NCBI GenBank assembly: GCA_002469895.1
Contig: DKOA01000010.1
Coordinates: forward strand, 1 to 20,481
DNA: 20,481 bases
Direction of reading: 5' to 3'
Source: Opitutia bacterium UBA7374
GTDB lineage: Bacteria; Verrucomicrobiota; Verrucomicrobiia; Opitutales; Coraliomargaritaceae
How positions within the stretch are numbered: position 1 is the first letter of the stretch; every line of letters starts with the position of its first letter. This document shows, piece after piece, positions 1 to 7,475 of this stretch. Position numbers and translations under genes: made by a program. The notes below the pieces were generated by a model. The model was not told the origin of the DNA and searched no databases. It was given only the letters and a program-made list of their open reading frames with translations.

Positions 1-489
1 CTCACGGCAGTAGTCGATCATCTCCGTGCGCCCCGGGAAAGCCTTGCGGAAGATCTCCATGCGCCAGGGAGAAATAATTTGCAGTTTTGGAGCGAGCGCC
101 GCGTAGCCCAACTCAAAGCGAACCTGGTCGTTACCCTTGCCGGTGGCTCCATGAGACACCGCATCGGCGCCTTCCTTCTCGGCAATCTCGACCTGCGCCT
201 TGGCAATCAATGGCCGGGCAATCGAAGTGCCCAGCAGGTACTGCCCCTCGTAGAGCGCATTGGCCCGCATCATCGGGTAAATGAAATCAGAAGCGAACTC
301 GTCGACCAGATCCAGCGTGTAGTGAGCCGATGCACCGGTCGCCTTGGCTTTTTCCTCCAGACCGTCCAGCTCCTCCTCTTGGCCCACATCGGCGGCAAAA
401 GTAATAATCTCCGCGTTGTAGTGCTGCTTCAGCCAGGATACGAGTACGGAGGTATCGAGACCTCCGGAGTAAGCGAGTACGATCTTCAT
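1..489 (-). CDS. argG: Argininosuccinate synthase, N-terminal 163 residues (cut by window edge)
   Basis: Joins citrulline and aspartate with ATP to form argininosuccinate, the penultimate step of arginine synthesis in the cytoplasm. Reading the minus strand from the ATG at 487-489 gives an open frame to base 1 that starts MKIVLAYSGGLDTSV. The AYSGGLDTS segment (residues 6-14) is the N-type ATP pyrophosphatase P-loop of this family. GATGKGNDQVRFE (residues 114-126) is the family signature for substrate binding. The usual length is about 400 residues, so roughly 60% lies beyond the window. There is no Shine-Dalgarno sequence before the ATG. cysK lies 45 bases upstream on the same strand, so the two may be cotranscribed. 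Identification is secure; only the missing C-terminus is unseen. Confidence 0.95.
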   Translation of the reverse strand, partial: MKIVLAYSGGLDTSVLVSWLKQHYNAEIITFAADVGQEEELDGLEEKAKATGASAHYTLDLVDEFASDFIYPMMRANALYEGQYLLGTSIARPLIAKAQVEIAEKEGADAVSHGATGKGNDQVRFELGYAALAPKLQIISPWRMEIFRKAFPGRTEMIDYCRE

Positions 490-534
490 GAAGTGAAAGT
501 AAAGAGCCGGTTGGCAGGTAGCGGTGCGACTGAC

Positions 535-1494
535 TTAGCTGGCGGTTGCCCCGCTCATCTCCTCGCGTGCCTTTTCCGCCAGCGGAGTGGAGAGGTAGCG
601 TTCGCCGAAGCTGCAGCCGATGGTGACAATCGTCTTGCCCGCCATTTCCGGCAAAGCACCCAGTTGCATGGCGGCCCAGACATTTGCCCCGGTGGAGATA
701 CCCCCTAAGATACCATCCTTTTCGGCTAAGGTTTGGGCGGTAGCAAATGCGTTCTCATTGGAAACTTGAATCACTTTATCCACGATATCCGTGTTGCAAT
801 TCTTCGGGATAAAACCGGCGCCAATTCCCTGAATTTTGTGCGGTCCCGGTTGACCCCCAGAAATCACCGGGCTGGCTTCCGGCTCAACCGCGACTGAGAG
901 CAAGTCCTTGCGCGACTTGATGACTTCGGAAACTCCGGTAATCGTTCCGCCGGTTCCCACACCGGCGACAAATGCGTCAATCTTGCCGTCCGTTGCCGCC
1001 CAAATTTCTTCGGCAGTCGTGCGGCGGTGAATCTCCGGATTGGCCGGATTCTCAAATTGCTGTGGCATAAACGCTTTTTCACCGTATTCAGTGACCAGCT
1101 CGCCCGCGCGGGCAATCGCACCAGGCATACCCTTCGGCCCGGGGGTTAAAACGATCTCGGCTCCCAGCATACGAAGCAGTACACGGCGCTCCAGAGACAT
1201 CGTCTCCGGCATGGTGAGGATCAGCTTGTAGCCCTTGGCCGCACAGACAAAGGCCAGCGCAATGCCGGTATTGCCCGAGGTCGGCTCAATGATGATGCTG
1301 TCCGGACCGATCTTACCATCCGCCTCAGCGGCTTCGATCATGGCCCGCCCGATTCGATCCTTCACGCTGGCCAGCGGGTTAAAAAACTCGCATTTCAAAT
1401 AAATGTCCGCAGCTACGCTTGCAGCCGTGTGGTTCACCTTAATTAGTGGAGTGTTACCTATGCTATCTATGATAGATGAATATGCTTTGCTCAT
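535..1494 (-). CDS. cysK: Cysteine synthase A (O-acetylserine sulfhydrylase)
   Basis: A PLP enzyme that makes cysteine from O-acetylserine and sulfide. The 319 residues match the usual length. The N-terminus SIGNTPLIKV, the PLP lysine in ASVKDRIG (K45), the acetylserine loop TSGNTG (72-77), the phosphate cup GVGTGG (178-183), the PLP-ring serine in GISTGA (S267) and the C-terminal TIGCSFGERYLST are all present. It could in principle be CysM, but the SFGERYLST ending favours CysK. argG follows 45 bases downstream. Upstream, 170 bases separate it from infA on the same strand and hold a 9-bp inverted repeat. I see no clear promoter or known sulfur-responsive element. The start has no Shine-Dalgarno sequence. 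Confidence 0.95.
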   Translation of the reverse strand: MSKAYSSIIDSIGNTPLIKVNHTAASVAADIYLKCEFFNPLASVKDRIGRAMIEAAEADGKIGPDSIIIEPTSGNTGIALAFVCAAKGYKLILTMPETMSLERRVLLRMLGAEIVLTPGPKGMPGAIARAGELVTEYGEKAFMPQQFENPANPEIHRRTTAEEIWAATDGKIDAFVAGVGTGGTITGVSEVIKSRKDLLSVAVEPEASPVISGGQPGPHKIQGIGAGFIPKNCNTDIVDKVIQVSNENAFATAQTLAEKDGILGGISTGANVWAAMQLGALPEMAGKTIVTIGCSFGERYLSTPLAEKAREEMSGATAS

Positions 1495-1551
1495 AATGGT
1501 AATAATTGAGTCCGGGGACGTGTTCTGTAAAAACTAAAAACACTCTATAAT

Positions 1552-1652
1552 TGTTCCCCAGAGGCAAGCCCGGATGACAGAAAGCGCAGAACCTCTCGAG
1601 CGAACCTTCTCACAACCAGTCAATCGACGAGCCGTGCATCTGTTGGGGAACA
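1552..1652. repeat. 9-bp perfect inverted repeat, arms 83 bases apart
   Basis: TGTTCCCCA at 1552-1560 is exactly complementary to TGGGGAACA at 1644-1652. The pair lies between the infA stop (1665-1667) and the cysK start (1494), and on the minus-strand transcript the second arm is followed by a T-rich stretch. The right arm also lies in a local GGGG-AACA-CCCC mini-hairpin. It may act in infA 3'-end formation or the cysK leader, or be chance; no known regulator site is recognised. Confidence 0.35.
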
Positions 1653-1664
1653 CCCCCATTCGCC

Positions 1665-1946
1665 TCAGCGGCGGCGCGGACCGAAGCTGCGGCGTGGTGC
1701 GTTGCGGTTACTCGCAGCGTTACGGAGGCGGTAAACGATACGCGCCTTATCAAGGTCTTGCGGCGTCATCTCCATCTTCACCGTATCCCCGGTCGTGATC
1801 TTAATGAAGTGCTTGCGCAGCTTACCGGATATGTGCGCGAGCACACGATGGCCGTTTGCCAATTCGACACGAAACATCGTGCCCGGCAAAACCGCTACGA
1901 TTTTGCCTTCGACTTCTACATAATCTTCGCTTTGTCCTTTACTCAT
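1665..1946 (-). CDS. infA: Translation initiation factor IF-1 with Arg-rich C-terminal extension
   Basis: IF-1 binds the ribosomal A site on the 30S subunit during initiation. Residues 8-75 form the single OB-fold domain and match the family closely: VEGKIVAVLPGTMFRVEL, NGHRVLAHISGK, then LRKHFIKI and TGDTVKMEMTPQDLDKARIVYR. The standard protein ends about where RIVYRLR ends. This one continues about 18 more residues with seven arginines, ending SFGPRRR. The gene stands alone between cysK and tadA rather than in the ribosomal protein cluster where infA is often found, so it could be a second copy. It diverges from tadA with 83 bases between the two chosen starts. No Shine-Dalgarno sequence precedes the ATG. 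Confidence 0.93.
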   Translation of the reverse strand: MSKGQSEDYVEVEGKIVAVLPGTMFRVELANGHRVLAHISGKLRKHFIKITTGDTVKMEMTPQDLDKARIVYRLRNAASNRNAPRRSFGPRRR

Positions 1947-2029
1947 ACATTCGGGCGCTGGGGAAACGCGTCAAACAAGGCGTTCGTCAGCGAAAGTCAA
2001 GGTTCGACTCCCCCTTCGCTCCTGTCGGC

Positions 2030-2569
2030 ATGAACGCGCAAGACTGTCCATTCGAGAAAATCATCCCCTCCGAGCTCCTTCGCGACGCGGAGTACTTCAT
2101 GGCACATGCCTTCAATCAGGCAATCGAAGCCTGGAAAATCGATGAAGTCCCGATTGGGGCAGTCATTGCACACGAGGGGCGCATTATTGCCTCCGCACAC
2201 AACCGTTCACGAGCGGCCAACGACCCCACCGCCCACGCAGAAATTCTTGCCATCTCGCAGGCAGCGCACGCCCTCGGTGACTGGCGACTCAATGAATGCA
2301 CGCTCTATGTAACCAAGGAACCCTGCCCGATGTGCTCCGGCGCGCTCGTCATTAGCCGGATTAAAGAAGTCTTCTATGGACTGCCCGACGAGAAGATGGG
2401 CTGCCTCGGCGGCGCCCTTGATCTCGGGGCACTCCCGCGCAGCAATCACCACTTCACCTCAACCGGTGGCATTCTGGCAGGTCCCAATCACGCTATCCTG
2501 CAGGCATTTTTTGAGAAAAAGCGTCAATACAATGCCACCGATAAAACTAACGACTCCGCAGCGATTTAA
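2030..2569 (+). CDS. tadA: tRNA-specific adenosine deaminase
   Basis: Deaminates adenosine 34 of tRNA-Arg(ACG) to inosine. From the chosen ATG it has 179 residues. The zinc site is complete: TAHAEIL gives the ligand H69 and the proton-shuttling E71, and EPCPMCSG gives C99 and C102. EVPIGAV and the downstream DEKMGCLGGA also fit the family. Two starts are possible. ATG 2030 gives an N-terminal extension like that of many TadA proteins but has no Shine-Dalgarno sequence. ATG 2099 gives 156 residues, starts MAHAFNQAIEAW close to the family core, and has GGAG six bases upstream. I kept 2030 because the frame between looks coding and most neighbours also lack Shine-Dalgarno sequences, but 2099 is a real alternative. 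A related nucleotide deaminase is less likely. Confidence 0.9.
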   Translation: MNAQDCPFEKIIPSELLRDAEYFMAHAFNQAIEAWKIDEVPIGAVIAHEGRIIASAHNRSRAANDPTAHAEILAISQAAHALGDWRLNECTLYVTKEPCPMCSGALVISRIKEVFYGLPDEKMGCLGGALDLGALPRSNHHFTSTGGILAGPNHAILQAFFEKKRQYNATDKTNDSAAI

Positions 2570-2581
2570 ATAAACCGCCAT

Positions 2582-2610
2582 TTGACAGCCTCCCGGCAGT
2601 CTACCATTCT
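2582..2610 (+). promoter_or_regulatory. Possible sigma-70-type promoter for sodA
   Basis: A perfect TTGACA at 2582-2587 is followed after 17 bases by a weak CATTCT at 2605-2610. A transcript starting near 2617 would have a leader of about 38 bases before the sodA ATG. The -35 box is convincing and the -10 box is poor. Confidence 0.35.
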
Positions 2611-2654
2611 AACACTCTCTCACTCAACTCGAACAACCGAAAACAACTTACGAG

Positions 2655-3278
2655 ATGGCCCACGAATTACCCGCACTTGACTATGCCTACGACGCGCTCG
2701 AACCACACTTCGACGCCCGCACGATGGAGATCCACCACTCCAAACATCACAACGCCTATGTGACCAAGCTGAATGAAGCCCTCGCCGGCACCGGGCTGGA
2801 AGACAAAAGCCTCGGCGAAGTCGTCGGCGACCTCTCCGTTGTGCCGGACGCCAAACGTGCCGCCGTACGCAACAATGGTGGCGGTCACGTCAATCACAGC
2901 TTCTTCTGGAAAATTCTCAGCCCCTCCGGTGGCGGCGCTCCAACCGGTCAGCTCGCTGCCGCGATCGACGCTGAACTCGGTGGATTTGATGCTTTTAAAC
3001 AAGCGTTTGCCAATGCCGGCGCGACCCGCTTCGGCTCCGGCTGGGCCTGGCTCGTGGTCAAAGAAGACGGCTCCCTTGCCGTCACCTCGACGCCGAATCA
3101 GGACAACCCCTGCATGAACGGCATTGCTGATGTGACCGGTCGCCCCGTGATCGGACTCGACGTATGGGAGCATGCCTACTACCTGAAGTACCAGAACCTT
3201 CGCCCCAGCTACATCGAAGCCTTCTGGAACCTCGTCGACTGGAACGCGGCCGAAGCAAATTACCAGGCAACAAAATAG
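2655..3278 (+). CDS. sodA: Superoxide dismutase, Mn-type
   Basis: Converts superoxide to oxygen and hydrogen peroxide. The 207 residues show the full Fe/Mn fold: the N-terminal alpha-hairpin with ligand H27 (IHHSKHH), the second ligand H81 in VNHSFFW, and D169 and H173 in LDVWEHAYYLKYQ. Two positions that separate the subfamilies point to manganese: glycine 77 in NNGGGH rather than the Fe-type glutamine, and Q149 in STPNQDNP, where Mn enzymes carry the active-site glutamine. A cambialistic enzyme cannot be excluded. There is no signal peptide, so it is cytoplasmic. It follows tadA by 85 bases, with its own probable promoter, and ends before a strong terminator. Confidence 0.95.
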   Translation: MAHELPALDYAYDALEPHFDARTMEIHHSKHHNAYVTKLNEALAGTGLEDKSLGEVVGDLSVVPDAKRAAVRNNGGGHVNHSFFWKILSPSGGGAPTGQLAAAIDAELGGFDAFKQAFANAGATRFGSGWAWLVVKEDGSLAVTSTPNQDNPCMNGIADVTGRPVIGLDVWEHAYYLKYQNLRPSYIEAFWNLVDWNAAEANYQATK

Positions 3279-3306
3279 AGTCCCTTCCAGGAAGCACACT
3301 TTCTAC

Positions 3307-3339
3307 AAAAGCCGTCCCTCAAAAAGGGGCGGCTTTTTT
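3307..3339 (+). terminator. Rho-independent terminator after sodA
   Basis: GCCGTCCC (3311-3318) pairs with GGGGCGGC (3326-3333) around a seven-base TCAAAAA loop, with one G-T pair. It is flanked by AAAA upstream and TTTTTT downstream. It lies between the sodA stop and the end of the converging amidase gene, and the A/T flanks let it work on both strands. Confidence 0.9.
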
Positions 3340-3357
3340 CTGCTTTTTCACACTCCC

Positions 3358-4176
3358 TTAGCGATACTTTTTCAAGAGTGCTTTCAGGATGCGATAGTTC
3401 TCCAGATCCATTTCTCCATCAATGCGCCCGGGGGCAAAGTGCCGCTGGAAGGCCTCGACTACAGCGCGGTAGGTTTCATCCGCATCGGGGGTCGCATCCA
3501 CCGGGTACCCGTAAGTACCCAAGTCCGCCTTTACTTGCTCAACCGAAGGAACTGCGGTGATGGTCTTTCGCAACGCTTCCACATCCGCCTCGTCATACCA
3601 GGCACCGATGCCATTGTCGTAGAGTGTCTTCCATGGAAACAGGGAACCCGGATCGATCTTTCGCCCCGGAGCTACATCCGAATGGCCGACCACATTGACC
3701 GGATCAATCTGGTGACGCTCTATGAGCTGCCGAAGAAGAAAGATAACGGCCTCCATTTGTTCGTCCGGGTACGGATGTAAATTGCCATCGGGATTGACAA
3801 TCTCGATTCCGATGGAGGAATTATTTATATTGGCATCCCTGCCCCACTGACTCACTCCGGCATGCCAGGCGCGCTTGTCTTCCGGCATGAGGCGATAAAT
3901 GTAATCTGGGTACTGTTTATTCGGCCGATCATTGATCAGATAGTGCGCGCTCACCGAACGCCCAGTCTCTCCTTTCAAGACAGCCAACGAACGCTCAAAA
4001 TCAATCACTGTATAATGCAGCACAATCTGCCGGATGCGGGCATTATAGTTACGCGAGGCATGCACCTCATTGACCGCAAAATTTCGCTCATCCGGCGTCT
4101 CCGGCTGCAGCAAACGACAACCGGAAACAAGCACCATTAAAGCGCTCATGCCAAAAACCTGAAACGAGCATTTCAT
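3358..4176 (-). CDS. AmiD-like lipoprotein N-acetylmuramoyl-L-alanine amidase
   Basis: Cleaves the amide bond between N-acetylmuramic acid and the stem peptide, in peptidoglycan turnover. The 272 residues begin with a lipoprotein signal: a hydrophobic stretch to LVSGC, lipid cysteine C20. The Amidase_2 (T7 lysozyme/AmiD) domain spans about 45-185, with zinc ligands H54 (LHYT), H165 (VVGHSDVAPGRKIDPG) and D175, plus E125 in IGIEIVN. A C-terminal segment from about 210 to the end resembles a peptidoglycan-binding domain (KADLGTYGYP, VEAFQRHFAPGRIDG). This lipobox, amidase and binding-domain order is that of E. coli AmiD, an outer-membrane lipoprotein. It follows der by 45 bases and is the last gene of the minus-strand run. 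Confidence 0.88.
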   Translation of the reverse strand: MKCSFQVFGMSALMVLVSGCRLLQPETPDERNFAVNEVHASRNYNARIRQIVLHYTVIDFERSLAVLKGETGRSVSAHYLINDRPNKQYPDYIYRLMPEDKRAWHAGVSQWGRDANINNSSIGIEIVNPDGNLHPYPDEQMEAVIFLLRQLIERHQIDPVNVVGHSDVAPGRKIDPGSLFPWKTLYDNGIGAWYDEADVEALRKTITAVPSVEQVKADLGTYGYPVDATPDADETYRAVVEAFQRHFAPGRIDGEMDLENYRILKALLKKYR

Positions 4177-4221
4177 GTCTACATAGAAACCATCGATTCC
4201 GCTGAGCGGGCAACTGAAAAG

Positions 4222-5763
4222 CTAGCGGCGGCGACCCCGATTGTGCGCGGCCGTGCTCTGGGTAATCTTCTTGCGCCGCTCCGGATGCTTCTTCTCGAAT
4301 GCCGCATCCCCTTTCTTTTCGACACGGTGACGGTTCTGCATCTCGCGACTCTCCCGCGGAGCGAACTCGCCCTCCCCGGTTTCGTAACGCTTCTCTTTGC
4401 CCACCAAATCAAAACGCACAGGGCAGCCCTTCAGGGCGAACTCATGAATCAGCCCCTTCTCCAAATACCGACGGTAGGTCGGATCCAGCCGCTCCACCCG
4501 ATTACAAAACAGGCGAATTCGCAAAGGACGTGAACCCGTCTGCACCGCATAGAAAATCTTAAAGCGCTTAATCCCGACAATCTTCGGAGCCCGTGCCTCC
4601 AGCATGTCATGCACAACCCGGTTTAAACGACCGGTCGGCAATTTCATATCGAGGCTGGCTTGAATCCCTGCCGCTGCTTCAAGAATCGACTCCACTCGGA
4701 ATCCGCTCTTTGCCGAGACGAAGAGTACGGGGGGGTCCGGCAGAAAAAAGAGCTGTTTGCGCAGGGCCTCTTCATAGGCTTTGAGAAAGTGCTTTAGGCT
4801 GCGGTAGCCGTCTACCGGCTCTTCTCCCCAGCGCTCCTCCAAACGATCGTACTTGTTGACCACGACAACCAGTGCCTTGCCCGCATCGAGAATATCTCCG
4901 GCCAATGCCTGATCCTGCTTAGTCACCCCATCTGCAGCATCAACCACCAAAAAGACAACATCGGAACGCTCAATCGCGTGTTGTGTACGCACATTGGAGA
5001 AATACTCTACCGGATTCCCCACCTTGCGCTTTGATCGCAAACCGGCGGTGTCAGCCAAGCGATAACAAATGCGCTGCCCGTCCTTCTCATATTCCAGATC
5101 CAACTCCACCGAGTCGCGCGTTGTGCCGGGCACATCCGAAACAATTAACCGGGTCGACTCCAGTAACGCATTGCCCAGCGACGACTTGCCGACATTAGGG
5201 CGACCAACCAAAGAGATGCGAATGCGCGGATCGGCCTCCCCTCCTCCGCCTTGTGGCTTCGGGCCCAGTACTCCTTCAATCTGCCGATTTAAAAAATCCA
5301 TCCCACGACCGTGCTCTGCCGAGACCATGGCCGGCGCACCCAGACCCAGTCTGGCGAAGTCCTCCGCATCGGCTTCCTCCTCTTCGCTGTCTACCTTGTT
5401 CGCGACGAGCAGGACCGACTTTCCGTAGCGGCGAAGCTTCTCCGCTACCATCTCGTCCAAAGAAGTCATTCCACTCCGCACATCGACAACAAAAAGCACC
5501 AGCGAAGCCGCCTGTATGGCAAACTCCACCTGATCCTCCGCCGCAGTAGCGATTTGCTTGGGCGTCATCTCCAATTCCATCCCGATACCACCGGTATCAA
5601 GCAGCACAAAATCGTCGCGTACCTCTGCCGAAATTAAATCGCGCGTCACCCCGGGCATATCATGCACGATGGAAAGGCGCCGCCCGCAAAGGCGGTTAAA
5701 GAGTCGGCTTTTGCCCACATTCGGGCGGCCCACCAAAGCTACAGTTCTGGATGGATCGATCAT
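4222..5763 (-). CDS. der: Ribosome biogenesis GTPase Der (EngA)
   Basis: A double GTPase needed for maturation of the 50S ribosomal subunit. First G domain: GRPNVGKS 12-19, PGVTRD 37-42, DTGG 56-59, NKVD 122-125. Second G domain: GRPNVGKS 187-194, PGTTRD 212-217, DTAG 238-241, NKYD 303-306. A KH-like domain runs from about 370 to 458. The last 55 residues (459-513) are a charged, Lys/Arg-rich tail ending NRGRRR, which makes the protein longer than short forms such as B. subtilis Der. The start ATG overlaps the aminotransferase stop by four bases (ATGA), suggesting translational coupling. The amidase gene follows after 45 bases. Confidence 0.97.
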   Translation of the reverse strand: MIDPSRTVALVGRPNVGKSRLFNRLCGRRLSIVHDMPGVTRDLISAEVRDDFVLLDTGGIGMELEMTPKQIATAAEDQVEFAIQAASLVLFVVDVRSGMTSLDEMVAEKLRRYGKSVLLVANKVDSEEEEADAEDFARLGLGAPAMVSAEHGRGMDFLNRQIEGVLGPKPQGGGGEADPRIRISLVGRPNVGKSSLGNALLESTRLIVSDVPGTTRDSVELDLEYEKDGQRICYRLADTAGLRSKRKVGNPVEYFSNVRTQHAIERSDVVFLVVDAADGVTKQDQALAGDILDAGKALVVVVNKYDRLEERWGEEPVDGYRSLKHFLKAYEEALRKQLFFLPDPPVLFVSAKSGFRVESILEAAAGIQASLDMKLPTGRLNRVVHDMLEARAPKIVGIKRFKIFYAVQTGSRPLRIRLFCNRVERLDPTYRRYLEKGLIHEFALKGCPVRFDLVGKEKRYETGEGEFAPRESREMQNRHRVEKKGDAAFEKKHPERRKKITQSTAAHNRGRRR

Positions 5764-6947
5764 ACGCGAACCGGGCTGCCAACCGTCTCCAGGTAGCGCT
5801 CAATCCGGTCAGTCGCTTCTAATATGCGCTCGTAACTCGTCGAGAAACTAGCGCGGGCAAATCCCGCCCCGCCCGGCCCGAAGGCGGTCCCCGGAACGAT
5901 CGCGACTTCCGCCTGCTCGAGCAGTCCTTTACAGAAATCAATCGACTCCATCCCGGAAACCTCAACAGAGGGAAACGCATAGAAAGATCCGCGGGGCAAA
6001 TGGCACTTCAGGCCCATTTCATTAAATCGACGAACTATCAGTTCGCGCCTGCGGGCATACGCTTCTTTCATCCGTTCCACTGCCGGAGTCCCGTTTTTCA
6101 GCGCTTCAATCGCTGCCTCCTGCGAAAGAATCGGAGCGCACAGCATACTGTACTGGTGGATCTTCATCATCGCCTCGATCAGCGACTGTGGGCCACAGGC
6201 ATAACCGATGCGAAAGCCGGTCATGGCAAATGCCTTGGAGAACCCATGCAGAAAAATCGTACGCTCCTGCATGCCCGAAAGCGTGGCGATACTGACATGC
6301 TCACCTTCAAAAGTTAATTCCGAATAAATCTCGTCGCTGATCACGAGCAGATCCTTTTCCACGGCGAAGCGAGCCAATTGCTCCAACTTCGCACGCTCGG
6401 TCACGCCACCCGTCGGATTTGTCGGGAAGTTTAACAGTAGCACCTTGCAACCTGGCTCCCAGGCTGCCGCCACTTTGTCCGGATCGATCCCGAAAGCATC
6501 CTCAGCTGATGTCGACACCGCAATTGGCTCGGCATGAGCCAGCCGGATACTCGGCATGTAGGAAACATAACAAGGCTCATGGTAGAGCACCTTATCACCG
6601 GGATTGAGGACTGCGCGCAGGGCGATGTCCAAGGCCTCGGAAACTCCGACCGCTACCAACACCTCTTTCTCCGGGTGGTAGCTCAGGCCAAAATTATTTT
6701 CCACGTAGCGGGTGATTTCTGTGCGCAAGCGAACCAACCCGAGATTATCCGTGTAGCTCGTCTTCCCTTTTTCCAAAGCAAAGATCGCCGCTTCTCGAAT
6801 ATGCCAGGGCGTGACGAAGTCCGGCTCGCCGATCCCCAGCGAGATGGCCTGTGGCATCGCTGAGACGATGGCAAAGAAGTCTCGTATGCCGGAACGTGGC
6901 AGACCGCCTACATGGTCCGCCACAAAGCGTTGGCTTGGATCACTCAT
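5760..6947 (-). CDS. Class I/II PLP-dependent aminotransferase
   Basis: Transfers an amino group from an amino acid to a 2-oxo acid; the substrate cannot be read from sequence. The 395 residues form a complete fold-type I enzyme: LGIGEPDF (37-44), the aromatic Y65 of SYTDNLG, NPTG with N177, DEIY with D205, the PLP lysine K238 in HGFSKAFAMTGFRIGY, and a late GFARASFS carboxylate-binding arginine. It resembles the PatA/AraT/aspartate aminotransferase group. The ATG overlaps the regulator stop by one base and its stop overlaps the der start by four. Pairing with an Lrp/AsnC-type regulator is common for amino-acid aminotransferases, so the regulator probably senses a related amino acid. Confidence 0.93.
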   Translation of the reverse strand: MSDPSQRFVADHVGGLPRSGIRDFFAIVSAMPQAISLGIGEPDFVTPWHIREAAIFALEKGKTSYTDNLGLVRLRTEITRYVENNFGLSYHPEKEVLVAVGVSEALDIALRAVLNPGDKVLYHEPCYVSYMPSIRLAHAEPIAVSTSAEDAFGIDPDKVAAAWEPGCKVLLLNFPTNPTGGVTERAKLEQLARFAVEKDLLVISDEIYSELTFEGEHVSIATLSGMQERTIFLHGFSKAFAMTGFRIGYACGPQSLIEAMMKIHQYSMLCAPILSQEAAIEALKNGTPAVERMKEAYARRRELIVRRFNEMGLKCHLPRGSFYAFPSVEVSGMESIDFCKGLLEQAEVAIVPGTAFGPGGAGFARASFSTSYERILEATDRIERYLETVGSPVRV

Positions 6948-7429
6948 CAGGGGCTAACGGCTGGCTTTTCGCCGCTCTCAGTGGGTGACAGCAGGAGATG
7001 GCCCTGCTCTTTGTAGGCCCGCAGCATAAAGTGCGTGGCAGTGGATAAAACGCCTTCCACGCTGGCCAGGCGTTCCGATACAAAAGTGGCCACTTCGCGG
7101 AGGTCATTGCCTTTGGCGAAGAGTAATAAATCATAGCTGCCGGACATCAGGTAGCAGGACTCCACCGCATCAAACTGGCCGATCCGTGCGGCCAAACGAT
7201 CAAACCCGCCTTCCCGCTCGGGACTGATCCGCACCTCGATGACAGCACGCACAGCATCCTCCTGCACACGCTCCGGATTGAGCACTGGGCGCCAACCCAG
7301 CAGAACGTGCTCGGCTTGCAAGCGCTTCAGCTCCGCCGAGACATCCGCCTCCGGAAGATCCAGAATCGTCGCCATTTGCGCGGTATCGAGGCGTTCGCCT
7401 TCGATCAACAGTTGCAGGACAGTGCTCAT
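6947..7429 (-). CDS. Lrp/AsnC family transcriptional regulator
   Basis: A small DNA-binding regulator of amino-acid metabolism. From ATG 7429 it has 160 residues. The N-terminus to about residue 50 is a short helix-turn-helix (LLIEGERLDTAQMATILD, then VSAELKRLQAEHVLLGW). From about 62 to 140 there is an RAM ligand-binding domain, with AVIEVRISPE, VESCYLMSGSYDLLLF and the late VEGVLSTATHFML strand, the usual hallmarks. The frame is open 36 codons further upstream, but that stretch overlaps the 3' end of oleB, so I rejected it. The stop shares one base with the aminotransferase ATG, and oleB ends 46 bases upstream. Its targets are not visible; autoregulation and control of the aminotransferase are likely. 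Confidence 0.87.
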   Translation of the reverse strand: MSTVLQLLIEGERLDTAQMATILDLPEADVSAELKRLQAEHVLLGWRPVLNPERVQEDAVRAVIEVRISPEREGGFDRLAARIGQFDAVESCYLMSGSYDLLLFAKGNDLREVATFVSERLASVEGVLSTATHFMLRAYKEQGHLLLSPTESGEKPAVSP

Positions 7430-7475
7430 AATCGATCCAGTAGAGCGCACTTTTGAAAAATTGCAAAAGGCAAAA

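Noticed and set aside
79..708. 209-codon plus-strand frame opposite argG and cysK
   Set aside because: It lies antisense to two clearly recognised genes and its translation shows no family features.
1985..2022. tRNA-like 3' end (GGTTCGACTCC followed by TTCGCTCC) between infA and tadA
   Set aside because: The T-loop resembles a tRNA, but the T-stem has only two pairs and no matching 5' acceptor GGAGCGA lies upstream.
1856..2029. Longer N-terminus for tadA (58 extra codons)
   Set aside because: It overlaps the infA 5' end, has no family similarity and no ribosome binding site; the start at 2030 or 2099 fits better.
2667..3299. 210-codon minus-strand frame opposite sodA
   Set aside because: Shadow of a convincing superoxide dismutase; no independent support.
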